Notes: generated by a model from the sequence alone, not told the origin. A stretch of DNA of 64,000 nt from Megaustenia siamemsis (GCA_032433765.1 JAVIAB010000073.1:64870199-64934198), one strand, 5' to 3'; numbered from the stretch's first letter, positions 11,178 to 22,644 are shown. Numbers and translations are program-made.

Positions 11178-12335
11178 CTTTTTTCTTCTTATTCTTCTAC
11201 CTTTTTAGCTCCCAGTGGAGCATCGGTCTTCAACAATCACTTTCCAGGTCGTTCTGTTTTTGCCATTCTTTTAAGATCATTCCATGTCTTCCCCATCATC
11301 TTCATCTCTGCTTCTATCTGTCTTCTCCAAGAATTCCTTGGCCTTCCTCTTTGTCTTTTCCCCTGGGGATTCCAAAAAAGGGCCTGTTGTATAATACTCT
11401 CAGTTTGCTTCTGCAGTGTGTGTCCTATCTAGCGTCATCGTCTTCGCTGTATCTCTTTATCCACTGGTATTTGACTGGTACATTTCCATAATTCTATGTT
11501 AGTGATTTTGTCCTCCCATTTCCATCCTTTTATTCTGCGTAATCACCCATTAATGAAAGTCTGTATCTTCATGATTGTCAATTTTGTTGTTCTCCATGTT
11601 TCACAGCCATATAATAGGACCGACTTAACATTTAAGTTGAAAATTTTAATTTTTGCATTTAACATAATTTCTTTGGATTTCCATATGTTTCCCAGTGCAA
11701 CGAATGCTCCTCTTGCTTTTGATATCCTTATTTTGGTATCATTTTCTGTTCCTCCCTCTTTATCTATATTACTGCCCAGATATATGTAAGAGTGTACGTC
11801 TAGTAGAGGTATTTCTCCTAATTTTATTTGGTTATTGCCAACTGCATTAATTCTCATAATGTTGGTCTTATCTCTGTTAATCTTCAGTCCTAGCTGTTGT
11901 GATGTCTCATCAAGGATGCTCATTTTATCCTGCATCTGTTGATGGCTGTATGATAGCAGATCTATGTCATCAGCAAAGTCTAAATTATCAAGTTGCTTGG
12001 TCAGTGACCACTGGATTCCGTTTCTGTTGTTTTGAGTTATTTTCATAATATAATCTATAGAAAGATAAATGGAGACAAAAGGCATCCCTTACTCCTATTC
12101 TTATTTCAAATGCTTCTGTAAGATGTCCTTCATGCACCACACTACATCTCATTCCTTCATACATTGTTTTTATCAGGTTAATAAACTTTATGGGGATTCC
12201 GTAATGACTCAGCAACTTCCTAGGCATTCCTCTGTCTAAACTATCAAATGCCTTTTCGTAATCTATGAATCCAATATAAGGTGGAGACGGTAGTTCTAAA
12301 CTTTGTTCAACTATTATACGTAGAGTAGTTATTTG
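11178..12335 (-). pseudogene. LINE-C 3' part: RT palm to 3' end
   Basis: Read on the minus strand, this is the RT half of a LINE. It includes IDYEKAFDSLDR (palm motif) at about 12240-12275, then a broken stretch where a VRQG-type motif is expected, then NLDFADDIDLLSYSHQQMQD (catalytic FADD) near 11930-11990. The C-terminal landmarks GLKINRDKTNIM, IYLGSNIDKEGG and SVLLYGCETWRTT follow. Frame changes around 12060-12110 and 11540 show it is dead. The 3' end is at 11178 and is flanked by the TSD aagatgatttaat (11165-11177). The element resumes at 12739 beyond an inserted LINE-A. Confidence 0.9.
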
Positions 12336-12738
12336 GTGCAGAAACATGGACATTAGACAAGAAAACAGAACAGAAAATTGAAGCCTTTGAAATGTGGATT
12401 TATAGAAGAATAGGTAGAATTGGATGGAAAGAAAAGATAACAAACGATGAAGTTTTAAAACAACTGAAAATAAAAAGAGAACTACTAAATACAATTAAGA
12501 CAAAACAAATGAAATTTTTGGGGTATGTTAAAAGACACAACCTAATAAAAGTAATATTGGAAGGGAAAATACAAGGTAAAAGAGGCAGAGGCAGACCAAG
12601 ACTAACATAGACGAGTAACATCAAAAGATGGACAAGTCAATCTATGACAGCCTGCACCATCAAAGCAAGAAACAGAGTAGAATGGCGATCCATGGTAGCC
12701 AACCTTCGTAGCGGAGAAGGCACTCGATGATGATGATG
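12336..12738 (+). mobile_element. LINE-A, 5'-truncated, inserted into LINE-C with TSD
   Basis: A plus-strand LINE-A 3' end encodes TWTLDKKTEQ, then MWIYRRIGRIGWKEK and RGRGRPRLT, and ends in (ATG)n. It is flanked by the 9-bp direct repeat agttatttg at 12327-12335 and 12739-12747. The host LINE-C sequence is continuous across the insertion. An in-frame TAG at 12608-12610 replaces a Trp codon found in other copies; the same stop occurs in the copy at 59.9 kb. Confidence 0.93.
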
Positions 12739-14136
12739 AGTTATTTGATCAGCACATGATCTGTTCTTCCTAAAATCTGCTTCTTCTTCTCTCAAATGTT
12801 TCTCTATGGTCTCTTTTAGTCTCTGGAGAATGATTCTGCTTAATATTTTTTCCTGGCACTGATATTAGCATAATTCCCCTATAATTTGTGCACTCCTGTA
12901 AAGTTCCTTTCTATGGTAGTTTGATCATATAACCTTCTTTCCAGTCTTTAGGTATATCTTCCCTCTCACAAATTTTATCTAATAGATTTTGTAGCATCTT
13001 GGTAGAGGTGTTAATATCTGCTTTGATGGCTTTCGGAGGAATTTCATCTGGTCCTGTAGCTTTACCATTTTTTTAATAGCTTGATGGCTTTCATTATTTC
13101 TTCTTTGCTTGCTTTTCCCCAGCTAACGTGTAACTCTTCTTCTGCTGGTAGTATATCTGAAGGATTTTTTGAGCCGAGTCTGTTCAAAAGTTCTTCAAAG
13201 TGCTCTTTCCATCTCTCCATTTGTTCCCTTATATTACTAAGCAGATTTCCTTTATTACCTTTAATAAAGGCATTGATCTGTTTGTATTTTCCACTTAACT
13301 TCTTTGTGCTGTTGTACAGTTCTTTTATATTCCCTTTATTTGCTGCTTCTTCTGCCTCTTTAGCTAGTTCATCTATATATTTCCTCTTATCCCTTTTAAT
13401 GCATCTTCTCACTTCTTTGTTCACCTCTGTGCAAGCTTCCTGTGTCTTGGCTTTATTACTTCTTGTTTTGCTTTTATTTATGTCTGCTTGCTTGTTCTTT
13501 CTTTCTTTAGTTTTATCCAGGGTCTCTTCTGGCATCTATGCCTTATTCTGGCGTTCTCTTTTCCCTAGTGTTTCTTCGCATGTACCTTCCATATATCTTT
13601 TACCTATTTCCAGTGATCTTCTATATTTATTGCATTTTCTAGTTGTTGGAGGACTTATTATTTGTTTGATATTGTGACTGCAAATTTATCTTTAATTCTT
13701 TGTTCCTTAAGAAACCCTACATAGAAATACTTTCTACCCTTATTCGTTGTAGTATATCTTTTTAGTTTAAGTTTAAGTTTGGCTATCAGAAGGTGATCTG
13801 AAGCTACATCTGCCCCTCTATATACTTTTACATCCTGTAAGGATGACTTAAACTTATTATTAATACTATGTGATCAATTTGATTTTCCGTTCTATGATCT
13901 GGTGACACCCATGTAGCTTTATGTATTCTTTTATGTTGGAATATTGTTCCTCCTAGGCTCACTTGATTAAAGGCGCAGAAATTCATAAATATCTCTCCAT
14001 TCTCGTTTTCAAGTCCATGTTTTCCAATAATCTCTTCGAAGCCTCTGTTGTCTGATCCTACTTTAGCATTTGAGTCTCCCATCAAGATTATAATATTCTT
14101 GGCTCGTCTTGCACCCATCTGACATTGTAACTGTTT
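12739..14136 (-). pseudogene. LINE-C 5' part: endonuclease and linker, to N-terminal RT
   Basis: On the minus strand the order is: an endonuclease (EEP-type) remnant at 13828-14118 with IIILMGDSNAKVG and ATWVSPDHRTENQIDHI, which holds the catalytic Asp/Asn and the His of the nuclease; a charged linker at 13062-13535 (KEVRRCIKRDKRKYIDELA, REQMERWKEHFEELLNR); then the RT start (GPDEIPP) near 13040. The copy begins inside the endonuclease, so about the first third of that domain is missing, as expected for 5' truncation. Its outer TSD aagatgatttaat lies at 14137-14149, matching 11165-11177. In life the endonuclease nicks target DNA and the RT primes from the nick. Confidence 0.9.
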
Positions 14137-14323
14137 AAGATGATTTAATGATGATTCCTATTTCATAACTATACAGTGTGAGTCAACTAATCTAGAAGCC
14201 AATCAGCGCGAATGTCATAGATATATTCCAATTAGTCAAGAAGTGAGTTTTGAGTTAGCTAGATGCATAATACAGAGAAATAGCAAAGAAGTCCCTAATA
14301 ATCTACTTAGTGCGTTCAGAATA

Positions 14324-15937
14324 ATGCACGACATCGGTTTTCTCGGGAACCGCTAATTCAAAAAGTGTGAAATTTTTACACAATGTGTATGAATATGTTA
14401 GTTAAATATGGGTATCATTCAACATAATCCCCATCCACTTGTACAGTTTGACGCCAGCGCGCGACAAGTGCATCTTTGCCTAGCCTGTAGTGGTCTTTGT
14501 TATGATCGTGTAGCCATTTCTTCGCTGCTTGAATCACTCCTTCATCATCTTCAAACCTTGTTCCACGGAGGGCATCTTTAAGTGGATCAAAGCAATGGAA
14601 ATCAGAGGGTACCAAATCAGGGTTGTAAGTTGGATGTGGGAGTACAGTTCAACCCAAACTGGTGATTGCTTCCCTTGTTGCCAGTCTTCTGTGAGGACGC
14701 GCATTGTCGTGAAGGAGTAGCAGGTCCACTTGATTCTTTTGCGGCCGAACTCTGCAAAAACTTTGATCGAGTTTTTTAAATGTCTTAGCTCTTTCCGTAC
14801 GTTTCGACGCACTGTGCGCCATGCCGATTACTGCCGAGTACATTTTAATGCATAGTGCGTCACTCTCAATTTGATTAGTGTGAACCGTTATCAAACATGT
14901 TCTTTTTACATGTTTTACAATACAATAATCTTGGTATTGGTGAAATCTTATACCTTGTTCAATTATCTAAAAATTCATATATAATATGGTATATGTTAAA
15001 TACATATAAATATGTAAATTGATTCATTGATTCTTAAAACCGTGAAAAATAATGTCTCTGAAATCTCTTCCGTAGCATCGATAAAAAGCTTCCGTATGAG
15101 GAGTTAATGTAAGCGTGCGAATTTATTGTCTCCCCTCTTGGCATAACATCCTCAAGAATCCCACCTTCAATGTCCAAAAGACAGTGACCATGACCTTTCC
15201 AGCTGGAGGAGATATCTTGAATTTATTTCTTCATGGTGCGTGCGGATGATGCCACACCATTGAATGTCTTTTTTGCCTCAGGTTCAAAATGATGTGCCCA
15301 GGTTTCGTTCCCTGTAACAATCTTAGTCAAAACGTTCTCTCCATCAACATTAAAACGCTCCAACAGTTCAGAAGAAATTGCTTTTCTTTGCAATTTGTGC
15401 TCATTTGTGAGATTTCGTGGAACCCATCTTGCACAAACCTTAGAGAATCCGAGAGTTTTTATAAATGCATTTATACTACTAATGTTGACTGACAACTTTA
15501 AGGCCAATTGTTGTGTAGTGATGCGACTCTCAGCAAAAATAGCTATCGGAAACCCCTCTGCATTGTTGGCTGTGGCAGGCCGTCCACAGCGCGGCCGATC
15601 AAGAGTCCCTATCTCCGCTTTCCGATTCTTTTATTCTCTGAACCCAGTGACTCACTGTGTCTCTGTCGAATGCAAAACTTTCATAAGCATCGTATAGGCG
15701 CTTCTGAATGTTCACAACAAGTTTCCTTCTCTAAAACGAGAAATTATTACACAATTCGCTGCTTATAACGCAAGTTGCTAACATGCTCCATTTCAACGGT
15801 TTAGTGCAGTCTAGACTTGTTCGAATTTGGTCGAATGCAGTGAAATTTTGGTGCACACAATCGACGCATGCCATACTTAAAGTGTGCAAAATTGCATGCA
15901 TCTATTTTTATTATTAGCTGAGAAAACCGATGTTCAT
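14324..15937 (-). pseudogene. mariner-family DNA transposon with decayed transposase
   Basis: The ends are inverted repeats: 14324-14344 begins ATGCACGACATCGGTTTTCTC and the complement of 15920-15937 reads ATGAACATCGGTTTTCTC. TA dinucleotides flank both (14322-14323, 15938-15939). The minus strand carries transposase pieces: LALKLSVNISSINAFIKTLG and KIVTGNETWAHHFEPEAKK at 15223-15507; INSHAYINSS near 15110; LLLHDNARPH near 14710-14740; and VPSDFHCFDPLKDALRGTRF at 14415-14615. A roughly 300-bp unrelated AT-rich stretch (about 14760-15070) interrupts it between the catalytic segments. In the DD34D triad the first Asp is Asn (codon at 15307-15309); the other two acidic positions are visible. It is inactive. 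Confidence 0.88.
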
Positions 15938-15940
15938 TAC

Positions 15941-16682
15941 CTTTTGAACGCGTATGTTGCAGAAGTAATCCAGATATATATGTGTGTGAAGTGATACTCA
16001 TCACTTTGTACGCAGAGCTAATAGTTGAATAATAAATAGAGTTGTAATGATATGATCCTTTAGGAATGTGAACATCAACATTTGGTGTTACCCTAAAGTT
16101 GACATCCTCCATACGGCAAGTACATATCATTTAGTTATTTGCAGGTCATCCTCACACTCGCACTCCGAACAAGTCCATAGGTTACATACCATATTTCGAG
16201 GAACAATATTATATCTGATCTTGAAAGTAAGTTAGACATGAGAATGGATAATTACCAAAATATATGTTTTGTGAACAATCAATGACTACCACTATAGCAA
16301 TTCATCTATAACCATCACAGGAGGTCAGGTTACATGTCGAATAGGCATCGATTACAAATAACCGATTCTCAGTTATTAAATTTGACTTGTGATAAATGTT
16401 GTGAAGTTTTGATCACTATGCAAAGTGGCTTATTTATTTCGTTCTCTCAACATCTTCACAATTCCTTTACTTATTTGTGGTCATACATAACATTTAGATT
16501 ACTAACACACGCCAGTCGTTTGTCACTTTCTCTGAATGTTTGTTTGTTTGTCCGTCTGTCTTTTTGCCCGTCAACTTACATATCATTTTGGTCGTCTATT
16601 AAAACATTAGTCCTTTCGTCATTATTCTGTCAGTCCGCTCACCCATCTGCCTGTCATTTTGAATATAATAGTTTAAAAAAAA
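15941..16682. other. Spacer with one LINE ORF terminus scrap
   Basis: The minus strand of about 16146-16185 encodes LWTCSECECEDDL, the same C-terminal signature as the RNase H LINE remnants at 0.7 and 37.0 kb. No other recognisable content is seen. Confidence 0.45.
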
Positions 16683-16991
16683 GTAAAGAGCCACGTCACG
16701 CCAAGTGGCGTGTAGGGAATATGGTGCTCTCTCTCTCTCTCTTTTTTTTTGCCCCGTCACGCCAAGTGGCGTATAGGGAATATGGTGTTAGTGACCATAA
16801 ATTCTACAGACCTTCACACATGATTTTCGGGGTAATATGGTCGGTATTACGCCCGTGCTGCTTTAATTTCCCAGAAAAAAATCCGGTACTCATGTAAGGC
16901 TGTGTAAATCCGGAAGCCGTCGGTTGGGATCGAACCCTACCCCTTGTTCTTTGTACTCCAGCTCACTAACCACTGAGCTATCGCAGCTCCC
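16683..16991 (-). mobile_element. SINE-1 copy (minus) with an extra tail fragment
   Basis: A complete body and tRNA head run from 16752 to 16991 (reverse of the GGGAGCT... head; B box near 16925-16935). A second short copy of the SINE 3' end ('cgtcacgccaagtggcgt') lies at about 16690-16725, separated by a (CT)n/(T)n tract. Either one SINE landed in the tail of another, or the tail was duplicated. Confidence 0.85.
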
Positions 16992-16992
16992 T

Positions 16993-17206
16993 AATATGGT
17001 GTTAGTGACCATAATTTTTACATACCTTTGGCACATGCATTTCGGGGTAATATGGTCGGTATTACACCCGTGCCACTTTACTTTCCCAGAAAAAATTCCA
17101 GTACCCAATTAAGGCTGGGTGAACTCGGAAGCCGTCGATCAGGATCGAACCCGACTTCTTGACTTTTGTAGTCCAGTTCACTAACCACTGAGCTATCGGG
17201 GCTCCC
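16993..17206 (-). mobile_element. SINE-1 copy (minus), directly abutting the previous one
   Basis: This copy starts inside the body at 'taatatggtgttagtgacc' and ends at its tRNA head 'agctatcggggctccc'. It lacks the 3'-most segment with the 'ccaagtggcg' motif. It is head-to-tail with the copy at 16752-16991, with no spacer between them. Confidence 0.88.
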
Positions 17207-17646
17207 TTCATTCTGAATATGTCTTTATTTATATCTTTTTTTTTTATTGTAGGTGTGTCTCTTTTTTTTCTACCTGTCTGCCTAAGTATTGTGTCTACAT
17301 TTGTATAATCTTCTTTCTCTTCTTCTCCATTTACAGCTTTGGGTGTCATATGAAATACTGAGTTTTTGCTCGTCCGCCAGCCTTAGTCATTGACACTTTA
17401 TGCTATTTCTCTGATATTGCCACTCCGACGTAATTTATTAAAATATTGACGCTTTGCTTCTTCCCAAAATGTTTTGTCAGTTATATTTTAAGTGGGTTTC
17501 TTCAATATTGATTTCTTCAGAAACAACTCAGAACTAAATTTAAAATGTTTTTTTTTTTCTCATTGAATGTATCCTTTCCTCTTTCCCCTATATTTGTTCC
17601 TCGTCTTGTCCATGAAAACAAGCCGACAATCAATGCCTGACATGTT
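17207..17646. other. AT-rich spacer
   Basis: Several T tracts are present (near 17238, 17263 and 17549). No gene or named repeat is recognised. Confidence 0.5.
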
Positions 17647-18283
17647 TTGTGAATTGGTTTTATTCATCATCATCATCATCATGTGCCTTACCGGTTGGCG
17701 TAGGTGATCATGTCCCTCCACAATCTTCTATCTACAGTGCATCGTATCAGTTCTGTTGTTGACTGTTTTCCATGCCATGACACCAAGCTATCCAGTATTT
17801 TCTCTTTTTGTCGCCCGCGATCTCTCTTTCCTTTTATTTTGCCAGTTGTAACCAAGTATTCTAACTTTCATCTTCTCATGATGTGCCCGAAAAATGTTGA
17901 CTGCTTCTTTCTGATGTTTTTTAAGAGCTCCTTTTTTGTGTTGGCCCACCTGAGAACTTCCCCATTGGTCTCCCTAACCGTCCAGGGAACTTTCAACATT
18001 CTTCTGAGAAATCCCATCTCTGTGGCATCTAATCGTCTTTTCATTTGTTTGTCTACTGTCTATGATTCGCTTCCATAGGTCAGAATTGGTTCTATATAGC
18101 ACCGATGAACTCTCTTTCTCGTTTTTATTGACATAGATTTGTTGCATAAGATATTTTTCATTTTCTGAAATGCTATTTTGGCCTGAGCTATTCTGCTCTT
18201 TATTTCTGTTGTGCATCTCCCATCTGATGCTATTAAGACTGAGACCTTTCTTGTTGCTTTCTTTTACTATTATGTCTATTGTT
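17647..18283 (-). pseudogene. LINE-B 3' part (subfamily 2), split by D element
   Basis: On the minus strand this holds the C-terminal part of a LINE-B RT ORF: IIVKESNKKGLSLNS at about 18230-18283, an internal deletion removing the segment up to the Arg-Trp-Glu triplet, then SRQTNEKTIRCHRDG, TMIFRR-like decay and RCTVDRRLWRDMITYA near the end. The 3' tail is (ATG)n at 17660-17680. The upstream half of the same copy lies at 19734-20385. The protein differs throughout from the 2-kb LINE-B copy, so it belongs to another subfamily. Confidence 0.82.
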
Positions 18284-19733
18284 TATTGGTTATGGAAGGC
18301 CTCGGTTTCACTGCAAACGAATTAAAATCCATAATTGCTCAACCGCCCGTGCCAGTGGACGCATCCGAATTACTAACATATCTCCCAAACAAAGAAAGGT
18401 AACTGTAGTCCCCATCGTAGCTGTCTCAGAACACGCATAAAGACATAAGGCGAAACCGCGCAGAAAGTGAAAGAATATGAGAAAACTGCAAGAAGGAACA
18501 CTTTTCAGACATAGCCTTCAATGGTTCTTGCCGCCTATCCACCATATACCATGGAAGTTCGCGTCCTCCCGAAAATGATGATCATCGTAGCACTTGATGA
18601 TGTTAGGCCATCGTTGATGACTCCAATTCCAAACACATAGACACACAGTGGTGGTAAGTTATCATTTCCAATCCAACAGAAGCCACCTGACCTGTAGTTA
18701 GTAAAACCACAGAGAGAATATGATTTTGTGACCTTCACTGATTCACTCTTGGATGTGAATGTGTAGTTTACACAAGAGGAGAAGTTTTCAACTACAGTGA
18801 TCCCATTTAAGGCAATTCTGTTATAGCAAGGCAAGTCTCCTTTATAGCAGCAGAACTTGATGTTCTCTGCTCCCTTCTTGTAGCTGCTGCCACACGATTC
18901 TGATGTCTCATTAACTTGGACATCATTCAAGAACAATGTCAGATTAACATTCCATAGATCTGGCTCTGCTGATGAAGTGCTTGGTGCAACAGTTGTATCA
19001 ATCATACAGGAGGCTCCTGGTTTGTGGTCATTAATATCACAGACGGCATATGATGTTGTTATATTAAGTATTTCTTTCTGGGGCGTAAATATGTGGCACA
19101 CACATGGAGAGTGGTTTGTGGTCACAGTAATTCCATTAAAGGCAATTCTAGGGTAGCATGGCATAACTGTTTCAGAACAGCACAATCCTATGATGTTTTC
19201 TGTGTTCGCTATAAAGCTACTGCTGCTACACAATCCTGACCAAATATAGGTGTGGACATTATTCACTTGCAATGACAAAACTGCTTTGTTTACATCATAA
19301 ACCTCTGGAAGCGAATCATTTATGGGACTAATAATACACTTTATTCTTCCATCGGGGATATCTTCCTTGAGTCCCCAAAAATAAGGTCTTTGGTTAAAAA
19401 GCACATATGCTTTTGAGTTAAACACAAAATGAGCCCAATTCATAGATTCAAAATGATCCTTGCCAATGCCATCCGTTTGCACAAGTTAGGCCCTTAGCTA
19501 TCAAGGTCACACACTAAGCCATCAAATTAAAGACTTTCTCTACAGCGAAGGTTAACGAACTGTGAACAAACATTTATGTTCAACCCTTGAATACATTTTC
19601 AAAAATCTGCCAACTCGCTGCAATAACATATATCGTGGTGTTCAAAGTAAACATTGCTTAGTCCATGGCTCGAATATAAATAAGCTGCCGTTTTGGTGCG
19701 TCCCATGACGTCATCTCCATCTTCTTGTAGTTC
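18284..19733 (-). mobile_element. Element D, long copy carrying an open reading frame, inserted in LINE-B
   Basis: LINE-B sequence on each side is contiguous in register (ELQE on one side, IIVKESNKKGLSLNS on the other), so this 1.45-kb segment is an insertion. Its minus-strand 3' part (18284-18660) is homologous to the other D copies (30.9-31.9, 33.0-33.5 and 60.2-61.2 kb), with landmarks 'ggcctcggtttcactgcaaa', 'gctcaaccgcccgtgccag' and 'aaaatgatgatcatcgtag'. The 5' part (18660-19733) is not found in the other D copies and contains the ORF at 18535-19482. I could not identify a clear TSD. Confidence 0.75.
18535..19482 (-). CDS. Cysteine-rich, secreted-looking two-domain ORF inside element D
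   Basis: The frame is open for 315 codons. It begins after an in-frame TAA and its first codon is GTG, so the first ATG is the MNWAHFVFNSK methionine. Two homologous domains are visible. Domain 1 contains GLCSSSSF, ENIIGLCC, MPCYPRIAFNGITV, CVCHIFTP, SYAVCD and GASCMID. Domain 2 contains ESCGSSY, ENIKFCCYKGDLPCYNRIAL, CVNYTFT, SYSLCGF and GFCWIG. A Thr/Ser/Pro linker (VAPSTSSAE) separates them. Regular cysteines and several N-glycosylation sequons (NLT, NET, NFS, NYT, NIT) suggest an extracellular protein. The last 40 residues are D-element sequence. No signal peptide is seen. I do not recognise the family; Ig-like ectodomain is only a guess. It could be a captured exon or a retrocopy. Confidence 0.5.
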   Translation of the reverse strand: MQTDGIGKDHFESMNWAHFVFNSKAYVLFNQRPYFWGLKEDIPDGRIKCIISPINDSLPEVYDVNKAVLSLQVNNVHTYIWSGLCSSSSFIANTENIIGLCCSETVMPCYPRIAFNGITVTTNHSPCVCHIFTPQKEILNITTSYAVCDINDHKPGASCMIDTTVAPSTSSAEPDLWNVNLTLFLNDVQVNETSESCGSSYKKGAENIKFCCYKGDLPCYNRIALNGITVVENFSSCVNYTFTSKSESVKVTKSYSLCGFTNYRSGGFCWIGNDNLPPLCVYVFGIGVINDGLTSSSATMIIIFGRTRTSMVYGG

Positions 19734-20385
19734 CTTCTCTGTCTCTGCTATTAAGACTGTGTCATCCGCATATCGCAAATTATTTATGTTGTGACCGTTG
19801 ACTTCAATTCTTTTTTTGTCTATTATTGATCTCATAATATATTCGCTATAAAGTGAAAACAAATCCGGTGACAGAACACAGCCTTGTCTGACGCCTTGTT
19901 TTATATATTGGAATTGTCCTGTTTGGTTGTTAATTCGTATGGTTGCTGTTTGTTGCCAGTACATGTTTTTTATGATTCGCAGATCCTTGCCATCAATGTT
20001 TAATTTCTCCAGCATATTGATTATTTCCACATGCTTTACCTTGTCAAATGCTTTCGTGTAGTCTATAAAGCACATATATAGATCTTTCTTTACCTCTATA
20101 GATCTTTTTATCAATGTTCTTAAGATGTATATTGCATTATTGGTGCCCTTTCCTTCCACAAATCCACATTGTTCCTCACTTATTTCTGGTTTTATTTTGT
20201 TCCTTACACGTCTCATGATTATTCTTAGTAATATTTTAGTCATATGGCTCATAAGACTAATAGTGCGGTGGCCTTTACAATCAGTGGCTCCTGACTTCTT
20301 CGGTATGTCTACAAAAATAGATTTTTAGTAGATCCTCGGGTATGAGTCCAGTGTTATATATGTCATTGTTTTATGGTTTTATTTG
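19734..20385 (-). pseudogene. LINE-B RT catalytic half (subfamily 2)
   Basis: The minus strand encodes [75 protein letters not shown] and the catalytic [14 protein letters not shown], ending in ELQE at the D insertion. This covers RT fingers to palm motifs with the aspartates intact and one long frame from 20252 inward. Upstream of 20252 the frame is broken (decayed 'GHRTIS' motif near 20270). It is the 5' half of the copy that resumes at 18283. Confidence 0.88.
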
Positions 20386-20439
20386 TTTTATTAGGGACAC
20401 TTAAATCTCTTCACTTTGAGCCGTCGCACTTTGCATTGT

Positions 20440-20685
20440 GCTAACAATTCTTGTAACTCAATCAACTGTTATTTCTACTAGGCCTTCAACTGTTATTTCA
20501 GGCATGTCCCCTATGAATCTTAAAATAATCTCACTATACATATTAAATAAATCTGGTGGCAATACACAACCTTGCCTGTTTTATTTGTTGAAACATTCCC
20601 AATTGATTTCAAGATCTTATGATCGCTGTTTGTTGCCAGTAGATGTTCTTCATTATTCTTAGATCTATGCTGTCAACTCACCTCA
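20440..20685 (-). pseudogene. LINE-B RT fragment
   Basis: The minus strand shows decayed RT motifs (DLRIMKNIYWQQTAIIRS, then MFQQIKQ and the region of the catalytic segment), parallel to residues at 61.7 kb. Frames are broken. It is separated from the preceding copy by about 55 bp of unrelated sequence. Confidence 0.7.
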
Positions 20686-20689
20686 TTTA

Positions 20690-21149
20690 CCCACACATTT
20701 TACATTTACCACCATCAGTTCACTTAACATGAAACAAACACCACAACAAACTTCAACAAATGCAGGTCTCTCACATGGACCAGAAGATATAGCTAGCGTG
20801 ACGTCATTATCTGGCTTAGCTATTATTGTTCCGTTATAAAGTTTTAAATGGACGGAGCCCCAATCGTGTCATTTATTTGTTAACGTTTACGAAATATGAA
20901 CTAAAATCTCGCTGTTTGAAATTAGATTATAATACATTATTTTTTTCGAATATCAATGAAAACTGATAAACGTAGCTACTATTAGACAGATAGGTAAGCA
21001 GACAAGTAGGTAGATAAGAAAGTGGGTAGGAAGTTTGGTAGGAGGCATTGGCGTGCGGTGGATTTTTTGTATGGGTAAGCTCTGAAGTGCTTTTTCAAAC
21101 CATACTCTTTTTACAGCTATTTTGAAATATTACTTTAAACGTTCCTAAT
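20690..21149. other. Spacer
   Basis: Nothing is recognised apart from a short GATA/GTAG-like purine-rich stretch near 20985-21050. Confidence 0.4.
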
Positions 21150-21367
21150 AAATCAGCACCTATTTGGAAGTATTACGTTAAAAATGATGAATAAATCAGC
21201 ACCTATTTGGAAGTATTACGTTAAAAATGATGAATAAATCAGCACCTATTTGGAAGTATTACGTTAAAAATGATGAATAAATCAGCACCTATTTGGAAGT
21301 ATTACGTTAAAAATGATTAATAAATCAGCACCTATTTGGAAGTATTACGTTAAAAATGATTAATAAA
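21150..21367 (+). repeat. 43-bp tandem repeat, 5 copies
   Basis: Units begin AAATCAGCACCTATTTGGAA at 21150, 21193, 21236, 21279 and 21322, giving an exact 43-bp period. The copies are nearly identical apart from gatgaat versus gattaat, so the expansion is recent. A diverged half-unit precedes them at about 21123. Confidence 0.95.
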
Positions 21368-22644
21368 TCACTACACATCTTCTAAAAACAGATGTTATCT
21401 TCCGCGAACCCTGGACTAAGTTTGCAGATGTACACTTAGAGTTGCGTCATATTTTGCAAGGTGGTTGAGGGCACCCAAATAAACTCCCTTGTTAACTATC
21501 TCTTCTGATTCAGAATGGCAATTTGTGTATGGCTACAGACCAAGCTGTATCAATAAACCAATTCAATATTTTCCAATTTTTTAAATACCATCTCCTTGTG
21601 TTGCTCAACTCTGACTCGGAGTTGCCTATACAACTATAAGTCTTTTCGACAGAACTCAAATGATTTAAATTGTAGAAAAATGAAATTATGTGCCTGTGAC
21701 TTTTCTAATTTATGAATGACATGAAAATTGTTCAGATTATCATAACCTTTTATTTTTGACCAAATTGCTTTACAAAACAAGAGACAAGGTAAGCAAAGGT
21801 TTATTTGAAGTTTCGTTACATGTATTCTATTGAGTTTTCTATTATTAGGATGTTTAAAATGTCGAACATACTCCCTTTCTTTGTCTTTATGTGCTGCAAA
21901 CAAGTTTTGACATCTGATGACATCGTCGTTCACGTTGTATTATGTTTACTTTTTTTCTGAACGGGGTAAAGACGAAATGGATGTTTCAATAATTGTTCAT
22001 TAGGACGTAACGAATCACCTGTTATGAATCAATACTCAGGATATCACTCAATTTATGCACAAAGTATGATATCATATATTAATATTCTCACACAGATAAA
22101 CCTACAAATAAAATAATCAAAATTTATATACACACACCATCAGCAAGTATCTCAATTCTTTACCAAAACATTACTAGGTTAACACATAAACTGCATGTTT
22201 TACACACAGTGAAAGAACTGAACTGGCAAATGTGTTAAGCCTGGACTCGCTGTGCAAGCCTAATGATTATTCGTGACGTAAAAGTGTGTGATGCAGCTAT
22301 GATAGACAACGTAGAGAGATCATTTGTCCATTAAATTGCCCGCTATCGGCGCGGTTACGCCAGTAGTGCTCTTAGTGGTCTGTAGCCAAGTGATAAATGC
22401 AGAACTTTCGGAGCGGTCTTAGGCGTAGCTCATCTAGCAGTATCTGAATCCAGCCACAGGTAGGGGATAGGTGAATGGATGGATAGAGAGAACAATGAAA
22501 GAACGAACATTGTGTTTAGAAGGCACAGCATCGAAATAGTAATGATGATCCGGCCTATTTCACGCTAAGACATGACTTTAAGAGCTAGTTTAGAGCGTTC
22601 TATATCTAAAATGACTATTCATTCGTGAATGCAGTCGTGCTGTG
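21368..22644. other. Unannotated spacer
   Basis: A minus-strand frame at 21634-21933 (99 codons) has no recognisable motifs. No repeats or RNA genes are seen. Confidence 0.45.

Noticed and set aside
16334..16897. 187-codon plus frame as a gene
   Set aside because: Low complexity, ends inside an antisense SINE; no domain.
21634..21933. 99-codon minus frame as a gene
   Set aside because: No recognisable domain, AT-rich context and no second line of evidence.
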